Shown piece by piece: positions 1-6,913 of a stretch of DNA of 7,822 bases (positions are counted from its first letter, which is position 1; every line of letters begins with the position of its first letter). The stretch spans positions 1 through 7,822 of the forward strand of contig JAFRZH010000035.1 in the NCBI GenBank assembly GCA_017442645.1, in the 5' to 3' direction. The DNA is from a bacterium. GTDB lineage: Bacteria > Patescibacteria > JAEDAM01 > Absconditabacterales > Absconditicoccaceae. The notes beneath the pieces are model-generated. The model did no database searches. It was not told where the DNA came from and was given only the letters and a program-made list of their open reading frames with translations. Position numbers and translations under genes: made by a program.

Positions 1-5
1 CTCCT
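1..5 (-). promoter_or_regulatory. possible ribosome-binding site of a leftward gene beyond the left edge
   Basis: Read on the minus strand the first five bases are AGGAG, preceded by an A-rich leader. This is what a Shine-Dalgarno sequence looks like when its start codon lies a few bases outside the window. No coding sequence of that gene is visible, so its existence is an inference. If right, the region 1-225 is a divergent intergenic region. Confidence 0.3.
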
Positions 6-35
6 TTTTTTGTAAAGTAAATTTCAAGGATTTTT

Positions 36-74
36 TGCATAAATTTTTGACCTTAAATATCAAAAATTTATGCA
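36..74. repeat. perfect 15-bp inverted repeat in the intergenic region
   Basis: TGCATAAATTTTTGA (36-50) is followed after 9 nt by its exact reverse complement (60-74). It has no T-run immediately after it on either strand, so it does not look like an intrinsic terminator. Its place between a putative leftward gene and the rightward transferase gene suits an operator or a cruciform. The remainder of 1-225 is AT-rich and holds only weak promoter-like hexamers, such as TTGATT at 113-118 with TACATT at 137-142. Confidence 0.6.
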
Positions 75-172
75 TACTTATAATAACAATTAGTAACTAA
101 TTTTATTCTTAATTGATTGCACTTCCTTCTTGATTCTACATTTTCTATTTTCTCGACTTTAATTTGCTATTT

Positions 173-177
173 GGGGG
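173..177 (+). promoter_or_regulatory. G-rich Shine-Dalgarno-like run upstream of the transferase
   Basis: GGGGG stands out in AT-rich sequence. It lies 9 nt before an ATA codon at 187 that is in frame with the transferase, but about 48 nt before the first in-frame ATG (226). If it is a real ribosome-binding site, the protein would start at ATA 187 and gain 13 hydrophobic residues. It could also be unrelated to initiation. Confidence 0.3.
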
Positions 178-225
178 TAAATACATATAAGTTGAAAAAT
201 TGTTTTTTATTTTGTTGCATTGTTG

Positions 226-1299
226 ATGATTCGATTTGCTGTGCTTTGAGTTGTGATTGTTCTTGCTTTATGCGGACTTTTTTTATTTAAGAAATTGCAT
301 ATTTTAGATAGGCCATGAGCTGATATTGCTTGAACAAGAAAACCTGTTCCTACTTTACAAGGGGTGTTTGTATATTTGATTTTCCTTGCGGTATTGGGAA
401 TTTTCTTTCATGATTATTTTGCAAATTCTGTAATTCAAGGTTTTCTTATTTGATGATCTCTTATTTTTTTTGTAGAACTGATTACAGAATTAGATTATAT
501 TGGGAAAATTCATTTTAAAATTTCTCCCCTTGTTAGGTTTTTTTTTCATTGTATTGCTGCCTGTTTAACATTGTATTTTAGTCATATTAATGTTCCAGAA
601 CTCCCTTTCTTTTGAGATTTGGATCTTCCTGAATGGCTTTTTTATTTGATTTTTGTTGGGTGGTCTGTGTTTATTATTAATGCAGTAAACTGGATCGATT
701 GAATTTATGCCCAGGGAAATGGGGTTTTATCAATCTGATTTTTTACTCTTTTTTTATTGATTAAGTTTGTTGTTTTTGAGTCTTATGATAGTTTCCCTAA
801 TTATGATACCTTGCTTCTTGTTCAAAATCTTTCGCTTGTTTTAGGTATAATTTCACTAGTTTATACCGTTATTGAATTTAAACCTTTGGGGTTGATTAGA
901 GATGTGGGAACGATGTTTTTAGCTTTTTGATTAGCTTATTTATCACTTCTTTGATGAGCAAAAATAGGGACTCTTATTGTTACTTTGTCTTTAGTTATTT
1001 TTGATGCAATTTGGATTATTTTATATAGAATTTTTGTTCTCAAAAAGAATCCTATGAAAGGAGATTATACTCATTTACATCACCGTTTACTTTGACTTTG
1101 ATGGACAAGAGGAGAAGTAAGAGCTTTTGTTCGGATTTTTTCTCTTTTGATGATGGTTCTTATCCTTCTTCAAGGTACTAATAGAATTCATAAATTGATT
1201 ATTTTTTCTTTAATGGCTTTGATTTTTTTCTGAATAAATACCTATCTTTTTATTTATAAGAAACTTCCTTGTGGATTGAAAAAAGAAAAAACAGAATAA
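226..1299 (+). CDS. WecA/MraY-like polyprenyl-phosphate sugar-1-phosphate transferase with altered active site
   Basis: An integral membrane protein of 357 residues (from ATG 226) with about ten hydrophobic segments. Landmarks match the family that loads a sugar-1-phosphate onto undecaprenyl phosphate at the cytoplasmic membrane, starting cell-wall or surface-polysaccharide synthesis. They are LDRPG near residue 27, NAVNWIDG (D158), RDVGT (D226, matching the usual GDxGS) and HLHHR (283-287). Fourteen in-frame TGA codons read as glycine, including G159 of the Asp-Gly pair. By eye the usual Asp-Asp pair is replaced by ITELD (86-90), and the second Asp of DGxDG is Tyr161, so activity or substrate may differ. 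The in-frame TAA at 178 limits the start; TTG 220 and ATA 187 are alternatives, and the reading frame between 187 and 226 is hydrophobic. The family call is firm; the substrate is unknown. Confidence 0.85.
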
Positions 1300-1318
1300 T
1301 TAAATTTTTAAAAAAACA

Positions 1319-1380
1319 TTGAAATAACTTCTTGAAAAAGAATCTTGTTTACATATCTTTTAAGAGTAAACTTATTTCAA
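1319..1380. repeat. nested inverted repeats (possible three-way RNA junction)
   Basis: An outer 9-bp stem pairs TTGAAATAA (1319-1327) with TTATTTCAA (1372-1380). It encloses two hairpins: TTCTT-GAAA-AAGAA (1329-1342), with a GNRA-type loop, and GTTTAC/GTAAAC (1347-1352 with 1366-1371) around a 13-nt loop. It fills most of the gap between the transferase stop and the next start. It also overlaps a candidate promoter, so it may act as DNA (operator) rather than RNA. AT-rich composition raises the chance of coincidence. Confidence 0.4.
1332..1359 (+). promoter_or_regulatory. candidate promoter for the 1397-3225 gene cluster
   Basis: TTGAAA (1332-1337), 16 nt, then TATCTT (1354-1359), which would start transcription about 30 nt before the ATG at 1397. 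The 16-bp spacer equals that of the clearer promoters in this window. The -10 box matches the consensus at only four of six positions. Confidence 0.35.
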
Positions 1381-1396
1381 ATATTAAGATATATCT

Positions 1397-1675
1397 ATGG
1401 AAAAGAAGAAAATTTTGATTGTTATATGAAGTTTGGTTTTAATTCTTATTGGTGTTATTGTTTTTTGTATATTTCAAAAAAATGTTCCTTTTTATAAGGA
1501 AAATGTCGATGAAAATCGTGATGATATCACCTCTGTTTCTGTTCCACAGAAAAGTGCCATAAATTCAAAAGAAGATAAATCTGAACGGTGATATGGAGAT
1601 TTGACTGAAATTTTTGAGGGAGAGTGATATGAACAGATTCAGGGAGAATATTGATTTACTGCAGAATGATTTTAG
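1397..1675 (+). CDS. small single-pass membrane protein of unknown function
   Basis: A 92-residue protein not recognised as a known family. It has a short basic N-terminus (MEKKK) and one hydrophobic segment at about residues 6-27, then a charged, Gly/Glu-rich tail. This suggests an N-in membrane anchor or uncleaved signal with an outside domain of about 65 residues. Five TGA codons are read as glycine, four of them in the tail (for example in EGEGYEQ). The frame ends with TAG at 1673, inside the start of the SufD-like gene, which it overlaps by 47 nt in another frame. The overlap and lack of a gap suggest co-transcription. The TM segment and TGA use typical of its neighbours support a real gene. 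Confidence 0.6.
1616..1624 (+). promoter_or_regulatory. Shine-Dalgarno sequence of the SufD-like gene
   Basis: GAGGGAGAG ends 4 nt before ATG 1629. It is the best ribosome-binding site in the window and decides the start of the SufD-like frame over the in-frame ATG at 1677, which has none. It lies within the coding sequence of the upstream small membrane protein. Confidence 0.6.
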
Positions 1676-2315
1676 TATGGTAAATTTTTCTTTTAATCAA
1701 TTGCAACATTCTTTTCTTCAAAATGGTAAATATTTTGAAGGTTTTAGAGATATTTCAGGTGAAAAAAAAATTAATGTTTGATCTGGTAGTCATTTTCTTT
1801 ATGTTTGTATTTTGCAAAATAGTCAATTAGATCTTTCTTTTTTTATTGATGGTGTAGGTACAAAGGGGGAGATTTTTGTTTTTGTCCCCTTGTTGGATTG
1901 AGAACAAGGGGGGGTAAATTTTGTTGCGGAAGTTTCTTCTTCTGAGGTTGAACTTTTTGTTACTATTATCTCTTTTCAAAAAGAGCAATCTCAATTAAAA
2001 GTTAATGGAGAAGTTAATATTTGAGAGCATGTTCAAAATGTTAAAGCTTTGTTACAAGAAGAAACTTATTTTATTGGAGAGCAAGTAAAAACACAAATGA
2101 CACCTTCTTTATTGGTATCTTCTCATCAAGTTAAAACTTCTCATGGTACAAAAATTCAAAGAATTCCTATAGAAACTTTGTTTTATTTGCAAAGTAGAGG
2201 ATTATCATTACAACATTCGAAGAAGTTTTTTGTGGAAAGTTTGTTTAAAAGAGTTTTAGCTCCTTTGGAGCTTTCTGAAAAGGAAGAAGGTGAAATAAAA
2301 CAATTTATTCAATAA
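1629..2315 (+). CDS. SufD-like Fe-S cluster assembly protein (SufB/SufD family), short form
   Basis: A 228-residue protein whose last 100 residues carry the SufD signature: TSHGT around His172, then ETLFYLQSRG (182-191) and a final helical stretch. In characterised systems SufD joins SufB and the ATPase SufC in a cytoplasmic scaffold for Fe-S cluster assembly. The histidine in this motif probably corresponds to the functional SufD histidine. Typical SufD has around 400 residues; this one lacks the N-terminal helical domain and much of the beta-helix, leaving mainly the end of the helix and the C-terminal domain. TGA codons read as glycine at several points. It overlaps the upstream gene by 47 nt and is 10 nt from the next. 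No sufB or sufC is in the window, so partners must be encoded elsewhere. SufB cannot be excluded as the closer relative. Confidence 0.75.
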
Positions 2316-2325
2316 TAGATAAAAT

Positions 2326-2733
2326 ATGGAGAAATTGATTCATTTAGTATTAGATTTTTTGCAGATTTCTGAAGAGGAGAGAAAATGATATTTTGCTTTA
2401 TGTCAAATTATTCAAGAACATTATGATTGGCCTATACAGATTTATCATAGAATGGATTTCTTTTTTGAAAAATTTTCTCAATTATTGCATGAAGAAATTT
2501 CTGAAATGGATTTTCTTTCGACAGGAGATGTTACTTCTGATTATCCTTTGTATGAGAAAAAGAAGATCTCTTCTCGAGAATTATTTACTCAACAACATCA
2601 TCTCTTAGATGCTTTAGTAGAAAAGACTTTAGTGATTGCTGATGAAAAAAGTTTTGTAGCCCTTTCTTTGCCTCAACAAGAAGAAATACAAAAAAAATTG
2701 AAAAAATCTGGTTCTTTATTGTTACTTTGTTAA
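2326..2733 (+). CDS. hypothetical protein, 135 residues
   Basis: No family recognised. The protein is soluble-looking, rich in Glu, Lys, Gln and Leu, and probably largely helical, with no signal peptide or membrane segment. A single TGA (glycine 21) interrupts the frame under the standard code; reading through gives a continuous protein from ATG 2326. That start follows the SufD-like stop by 10 nt, which implies the same transcript. The C-terminus is an unusual hydrophobic SLLLLC ending in cysteine, which could be a metal ligand or a modification or interaction site, but nothing else supports this. Its position between a Fe-S assembly protein and a HIT protein gives no firm functional clue. 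Confidence 0.65.
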
Positions 2734-2766
2734 AATTTCAGACTTTTATTTTTTTATTATAGTGTT

Positions 2767-3225
2767 ATGTGTTTATTTTGTGATATTGTAAAATGAGAAT
2801 CACCTTGTTTTAAAATTCGAGAAGATGAAAAGTTTATGGCTTTTTTGGATATCTTCCCCAATATCAAAGGACAAACTATCGTGGTTCCTAAAAAACATTA
2901 TGATTCGGATTTGTTTTTGATTCAAGATGGAAAATTTTTTAAGGAATATCTTTTAGCTACTCAACAAGTTGTGGAAATTTTGAAAAAAGGACTTTGAGTT
3001 CATAGAGTCTCTATGATTATGGAGTGAATGGGGGTTAATCATGTTCATTTGAAACTTTATCCATTGATTGGTCTTTCTGAAGAACGAAAACCTACTCTTG
3101 CAAGAGAAGAGATTTATTTTCAACAATATGAAGGTTATCTTTCGACTCAACCAGGTCCTCAAGCAGATATGGAAAATTTGGGGGCTTTGCAAACTCAAAT
3201 AGTGAATTGATGACTTCTGAATTAA
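2767..3225 (+). CDS. HIT-family nucleotide hydrolase/transferase
   Basis: A 152-residue cytoplasmic protein of the histidine-triad family, which hydrolyses or transfers nucleotide monophosphates from substrates such as AMP-lysine or dinucleoside polyphosphates. It shows the N-terminal CLFC zinc-type cysteine pair (C2, C5), the central DIFPNIKGQTIVVPKKH segment typical of the fold, and the triad region NHVHLKLYP at 91-99. The middle, catalytic-position histidine is H94 and the first is H92; the third triad position is Lys96 instead of His. TGA is read as glycine at 2794, 2995, 3025, 3208 and 3211; the last two extend the tail to the TAA at 3223. It lies 33 nt after the hypothetical gene and probably ends the operon. 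No obvious Shine-Dalgarno sequence precedes the ATG. Substrate unknown. Confidence 0.85.
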
Positions 3226-3240
3226 TTATTTAGATTTATT

Positions 3241-3261
3241 TGTAAAAATACTGTAAAAATA
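3241..3261 (+). repeat. tandem 10-bp A-tract repeat upstream of the strong promoter
   Basis: TGTAAAAATA occurs at 3241-3250 and again at 3252-3261, an 11-bp period close to one helical turn, ending 10 bp before the -35 box at 3272. Phased A-tracts here resemble an UP element or intrinsic DNA bend that raises promoter strength; that role is inferred. Confidence 0.5.
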
Positions 3262-3271
3262 TCTTTGTTTT

Positions 3272-3299
3272 TTGACATACGTAAAAAAAAAATTATAAT
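3272..3299 (+). promoter_or_regulatory. consensus promoter of the secreted repeat protein
   Basis: A perfect TTGACA (3272-3277) and a perfect TATAAT (3294-3299) are separated by 16 nt, placing the transcription start near 3306 and leaving a leader of under 30 nt before ATG 3334. It is the best promoter in the window and predicts high expression of the secreted protein independent of the upstream genes. Confidence 0.8.
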
Positions 3300-3333
3300 T
3301 ATTTTTAGAGTTTTATTCCTTTTGTAAATCAAT

Positions 3334-5439
3334 ATGAAGAAAATTTTATGAATAGCAACGTTTCTTACTCTTTTTTCAGGAGCTTCTATGGCTAATTGTT
3401 TGACGGTTAAGTTTGATAATGGAGATTCTTTCTGTGTAGCAATGGAAAAAAGTTGAAAACAATATACCGCTTCTCTTACTTCTAAAGACCTTAGTTCTAA
3501 AACTAATTCTTTGAAATGTGAGATTTTACTTCCTGATAAGAGTTTGGAAAGCCTTGGGGCTTGTAATGGATCCTTCTCATATTCTTCAAATAGTACGGAA
3601 AAAATTAAATTATATGTAAAGTATAATCAGACTTATTATAATTTTATTGATACTTATTTTGATTTCTCTGAAGGAGAATGGGAAGATGTTAATGCTGGGA
3701 AAAATGGAAGTAATAATTCTAGTAAAAATGTAAGTTCAAATTTGGAAATAAGAGTGAGTGATACTGATGTTGATAAGTGAGATAGTGTTGATTTGACAAT
3801 CGAAACAGATGATGATTATGAAGATGATATTGATTTTACGGTTCAATATAAAGATGGTTCTTTTTCTGATATTGCTAAAAGGGATTATGGAACATATTTT
3901 TCTGACTATGACAATAAATTGACTTCATGAATAGATATGGATGGTGAAGAATGATATAAAAAAATTAAAAATCTGATTACTTTTAAGAAGGAAGGAACTT
4001 ATAAGATTATAGCTTCAGATAATGATGATAAAACTGCATCTGTTATTATCTATGTAGGGGAAACAGATTCTTCAAGTGATGAAAATACAACTTTAACTCT
4101 TACTCCTAGTGATTCTAATCCTAGTAAAAATGAATATATTGACATGAAAATTAAAACAGATTCTGACTATGAAGGAGAAGTTAAGTTTTCTAGTGTTGAA
4201 TATAAAGATTCAGGTTCTTTTACAAGTGTTTTAGGAAATGATAGTTATTATGTGTCTTCTTCTATTGATGATGATAAATCTGTAAAAATGAAGGGAAGAG
4301 GATCTGTAAAAATTTCTGATTTTATCAAATTTAAAAAAAATGGAACTTATAAACTAGGTTTTAAAGATGAGGATGGTAATTCTCAAACAGTAAAAATTAC
4401 AGTTGGAACGACAGACTCTAATTTGGAAGTTTCTGCGGATAATCTTACTCCTAAGGTAAAAGAGAAACTTACTCTTACTTTTAAAGATGACAAGAATGTA
4501 TATGTATATTTTACAGGATATTATAAAGAGAAACAAAAAGATAAATGGACAAAAATATCTTCAAATACGAGTTCAACGTATTTCTCAGATTATTCTACTG
4601 AATGGAAGAGAGGGTATTATAAAACAACAACTAATAGTGAAAAAGAAGTAGAGGATTTCTTTGCTTTTGCAAAAGAATGATATTATAAGATTACGTTTGA
4701 GGATGAAAATGATAATGAAGCCGATGATTTAATTTTTAGTGTAGGATGAGTTTCAAAATATGATGAGGATAAAGAAGATGAAGAAGGTGGGTTTACTTTA
4801 AAACCAAGTACTAAAAGTCCAAAAGTAAATCAATATATTGATATTGATGTTCAGTCGAAAGATACTGATTATGCAGGAATCGTAAGAATCTCTGTAAGAT
4901 ATAAAGAAAAAAAGTCTGATGATTATACTAATATTAGAATTACTAATTCAAGTTATTTTGATGGAGATGAAAATAAATGAGATTATAATAAATGGAAAGC
5001 TTGAAGTTTTAATATTCTTTCTTCTAATAAAGGAAAGGAAGAATTAGAGAAATTGGTTAAATTTCAGAAAGAAGGATATTATGAAGTAACTTTTACTGAT
5101 AAAAATTATGATAGTTCGAGTGTTGTCTTTAATGTTTGAGGAAATGGTTCTGTCTCTTATGATGACGATGATGATGAGGAAAGTGATGTTTCCGGATTTA
5201 CAAAAAAAGAACTTTTAATTGTAACTGTAATAAAAGAGCGTTGGAAAGAGTTTGTTGCTGAAGTTAAAAGTGAGTCTTATAGTTTAAAAAATGATTCTTA
5301 TTGGAAATATTTAAGTGATAATATTTATAACGGATTGAATGATGTTATTAATGATAAGAAAAATAGAGATTATGATGATTATAGAGATGTAAAAAAAGCT
5401 ATTCTTGAATGGATTAGTTATGTTCAATTAAGACAATAA
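3334..5439 (+). CDS. secreted acidic protein with four Ig-like-type repeats
   Basis: A 701-residue exported protein of unrecognised family. Residues 1-20 form a signal peptide (MKK start, hydrophobic core, cleavage after SMA). Residues 22 to about 130 form an N-terminal domain with the protein's only four cysteines (22, 34, 62, 77), probably two disulfides. Four diverged repeats of about 105-116 residues follow (137-242, 254-358, 364-471, 487-602), each closing with a strand pattern like FKKEGTYK then (V/I)xxVG, as in bacterial Ig-like beta-sandwiches. An acidic linker (five Asp at 610-614) leads to an 80-residue helical C-terminal domain. No sortase motif, lipobox or C-terminal membrane anchor is visible. 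Ten TGA codons read as glycine, the first at codon 6 inside the signal peptide. A strong private promoter and a terminator make it monocistronic. A surface or adhesion role is inferred from architecture only. Confidence 0.8.
3742..5139 (+). repeat. four diverged protein-level repeats in the secreted protein
   Basis: Approximate units are 3742-4059, 4093-4407, 4423-4746 and 4792-5139. Each starts with a strand such as LEIRVSD, LTLTPSD, LEVSADN or FTLKPST, carries a central YKD/YKE motif (V(Q/E)YKD, YYKE or RYKE), and ends with the F-x-K-(E/N)-G-(T/Y)-Y-(K/E) strand and a VG terminus. Similarity is clear in protein but weak in DNA, so the duplications are old and unlikely to recombine. Confidence 0.7.
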
Positions 5440-5448
5440 TTATTATCT

Positions 5449-5480
5449 AAAAAATCTGACGTTAAAGTCAGATTTTTTTT
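5449..5480. terminator. bidirectional intrinsic terminator
   Basis: A 12-bp perfect stem, AAAAAATCTGAC (5449-5460) with GTCAGATTTTTT (5467-5478) around a 6-nt loop, has a T-run on its right side and, read from the other strand, a T-run on its left side. It therefore terminates both the rightward secreted-protein gene (stop at 5439) and the leftward nusB gene, whose stop codon touches it at 5479. Confidence 0.9.
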
Positions 5481-6144
5481 AATTTTCTATTAGATGATGA
5501 AAGATTCCATGAATTACTTTTGAAGCTCCATCGCGAGAATATCTTTTGGCTAATTCCACCATTTCATTAATCAGAACTTCTTTAGGAGTGTGAAACTCTA
5601 CAGCTTCTGTGTATCCTAGTAAGAAAATCACTTGATCCATGAGATCCATTTCTTCGTAGGTAAAGCTTGTAACATATTGATTTACTTTTTCTTGTACTAT
5701 TTCACGATACTGAGGAACTTTTTCTAACATTGTCTTTAAATATTCTCTATCTATTTCTTTTTCCTTTCGTTCTTCAAATGTATAGTTGGCGATTAATTCT
5801 GTTTTTTTTACTTTCCAAGCTTCGTAAGCAATTTCTAATTGGTAATCAAGAATTTCTTGAATAGATTCTGATTTTTTTTCTTTTATTCTTGAAAGAATAT
5901 TTCCATATTCTTCTTTAGAAAGTTTCCATGAGTCTTTAAATTGGATTTCTTCCTCAATTTTTTTTTCAAAGATCCCCCAATCTCCAGAAATGGTAATTTC
6001 TCCTTTTTCAGTATTTTTATCTTGTTGTTTTTGTTCTTCTTCCTCTATTTTTTCGTAAATCTGAAAAATTTTATCTGCAAAAAATATTTCATAAAGACAA
6101 GAAAGTAAAACTTTACGAGAATTAATTCTTTGAGAAATATTCAT
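5479..6144 (-). CDS. nusB: NusB-like transcription antitermination factor with long charged insertion
   Basis: NusB binds boxA RNA with ribosomal protein S10 and promotes antitermination of rRNA transcription. From the ATG at 6144 the protein has 221 residues. The N-terminus RINSRKVLLSCLYEIFF (6-22) matches the family's R-x-x-A-R helix followed by LY. The C-terminal 80 residues match closely, ending in INEMVELAKRY and the V-x-G-(I/V)-(F/L) helix (VIHGIF). Between them lies roughly 75-90 residues of extra Glu/Lys-rich, probably helical sequence, against about 140 residues for ordinary NusB. The frame opens earlier, at ATG 6174, giving 231 residues; 6144 is preferred because it puts the basic motif at the usual distance. 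No clear Shine-Dalgarno sequence supports either. It is the last gene of the rpmA-rpmF-nusB operon and contains no TGA. Confidence 0.85.
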   Translation of the reverse strand: MNISQRINSRKVLLSCLYEIFFADKIFQIYEKIEEEEQKQQDKNTEKGEITISGDWGIFEKKIEEEIQFKDSWKLSKEEYGNILSRIKEKKSESIQEILDYQLEIAYEAWKVKKTELIANYTFEERKEKEIDREYLKTMLEKVPQYREIVQEKVNQYVTSFTYEEMDLMDQVIFLLGYTEAVEFHTPKEVLINEMVELAKRYSRDGASKVIHGIFHHLIEN

Positions 6145-6208
6145 TTTTTTCAAAAAAATAAAAGAAAGCTCCATACTGAATCATCAATATGAAGCATTAA
6201 ATAAACTA

Positions 6209-6439
6209 TTAGGCTTCTACAACTGTCTCTTTACTTGAAGTTTTTATAGTGATTACTTGTTTCCCATTATGATAACCACATACTGGACAAACTCTATGTG
6301 CTAATTTTGTTGCTCCACAATTTGGACAAACAGTTGTTTGGTATTTGTTTGTTAATTTCTTTAAGTTGATAGTTTTCCAAGTGGAATGTCTTCTATGAGT
6401 TTTCATCTTGGAAATTTTATTTCTTGGTGCGATATTCAT
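6209..6439 (-). CDS. rpmF: 50S ribosomal protein bL32
   Basis: A 76-residue basic protein with the bL32 pattern: an N-terminal [16 protein letters not shown] segment (usual form VPKRKTSKSRRRMRRAH), then a zinc ribbon with cysteine pairs at 38/41 (CPNC) and 51/54 (CPVC) and the family motif [15 protein letters not shown]. It is a structural protein of the large ribosomal subunit. All four zinc ligands are present, so this is the zinc-dependent form. The C-terminal tail of about 17 residues is slightly longer than usual. It lies 42 nt downstream of rpmA and is followed by nusB, consistent with one transcript. Confidence 0.95.
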   Translation of the reverse strand: MNIAPRNKISKMKTHRRHSTWKTINLKKLTNKYQTTVCPNCGATKLAHRVCPVCGYHNGKQVITIKTSSKETVVEA

Positions 6440-6481
6440 TGAAATACTCTAAAAAAATAAAAATAAAAATCTGAACGTGTA

Positions 6482-6766
6482 TTATTCTGCTTCAGGAATT
6501 ACTTCTACAATCGTTTTTGTATAGGTTCTTCCATCAAATCTTTTGAACTTTTTCTTTCCAAATGTTACGATTCCATCAATAGAAGCATGAATTGTAAAAT
6601 CACTTGCTAAATACGTGTTCTTTCCACATTCATATTTAGATCCATTTTGTCTAATAATAATATTTCCTGCATAAGCTTTTTGACCTCAAAAAAGTTTAAC
6701 TCAACGATATTTTGGTTGTGAATCTCTAAGATTTTTTGCAGAACCTGCCGCTTTTTTATGTGCCAT
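6482..6766 (-). CDS. rpmA: 50S ribosomal protein bL27
   Basis: A 94-residue protein starting MAHKKAAGSAKN, the conserved bL27 N-terminus that reaches the peptidyl-transferase centre; no cleavable N-terminal extension is present. It continues with [27 protein letters not shown], the family core. Glycines 22 and 27 are encoded by TGA (6703-6701 and 6688-6686), exactly at invariant glycines of the VKxFGGQ region, which makes this gene the strongest proof of the alternative code. Under the standard code it would be broken and missed. It is the first gene of the operon; its usual partner rplU (bL21) is not adjacent in this window. Confidence 0.95.
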
Positions 6767-6885
6767 ATCTCATAAAGTAAAATAAAATAAACAAGTAACT
6801 CATCGAAAAATTCGTGGTTGACAGCCCATGATGAATTTTCCTATAAGCAAATTTCCCTATTCTTTTAAGAAAAGTACTACTATTC

Positions 6886-6913
6886 TATATAGTGATTTTT
6901 AGGTCGTTTTCAA
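6886..6913 (-). promoter_or_regulatory. proximal promoter candidate of the rpmA operon
   Basis: On the minus strand TTGAAA (6913-6908) is followed after 16 nt by TATATA (6891-6886), giving a start near 6878, about 110 nt before the rpmA ATG. Its -35 box lies within one copy of a repeated 14-bp element. Confidence 0.5.

Noticed and set aside
1300..1318. Terminator after the transferase gene
   Set aside because: Only A- and T-runs without a stable GC-containing stem are present.
2953..3198. Minus-strand frame opposite the HIT gene
   Set aside because: It is antisense to a clearly recognised HIT-family coding sequence.
3394..3399. Lipoprotein lipobox near the secreted protein's Cys22
   Set aside because: The residue before the cysteine is Asn (SMANC), which does not fit a lipobox; cleavage after SMA by signal peptidase I fits better.
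3511..4680. Separate small genes inside the secreted-protein region under the standard code
   Set aside because: They are pieces of one continuous frame split by TGA codons; the repeats and signal peptide only make sense when TGA is glycine.
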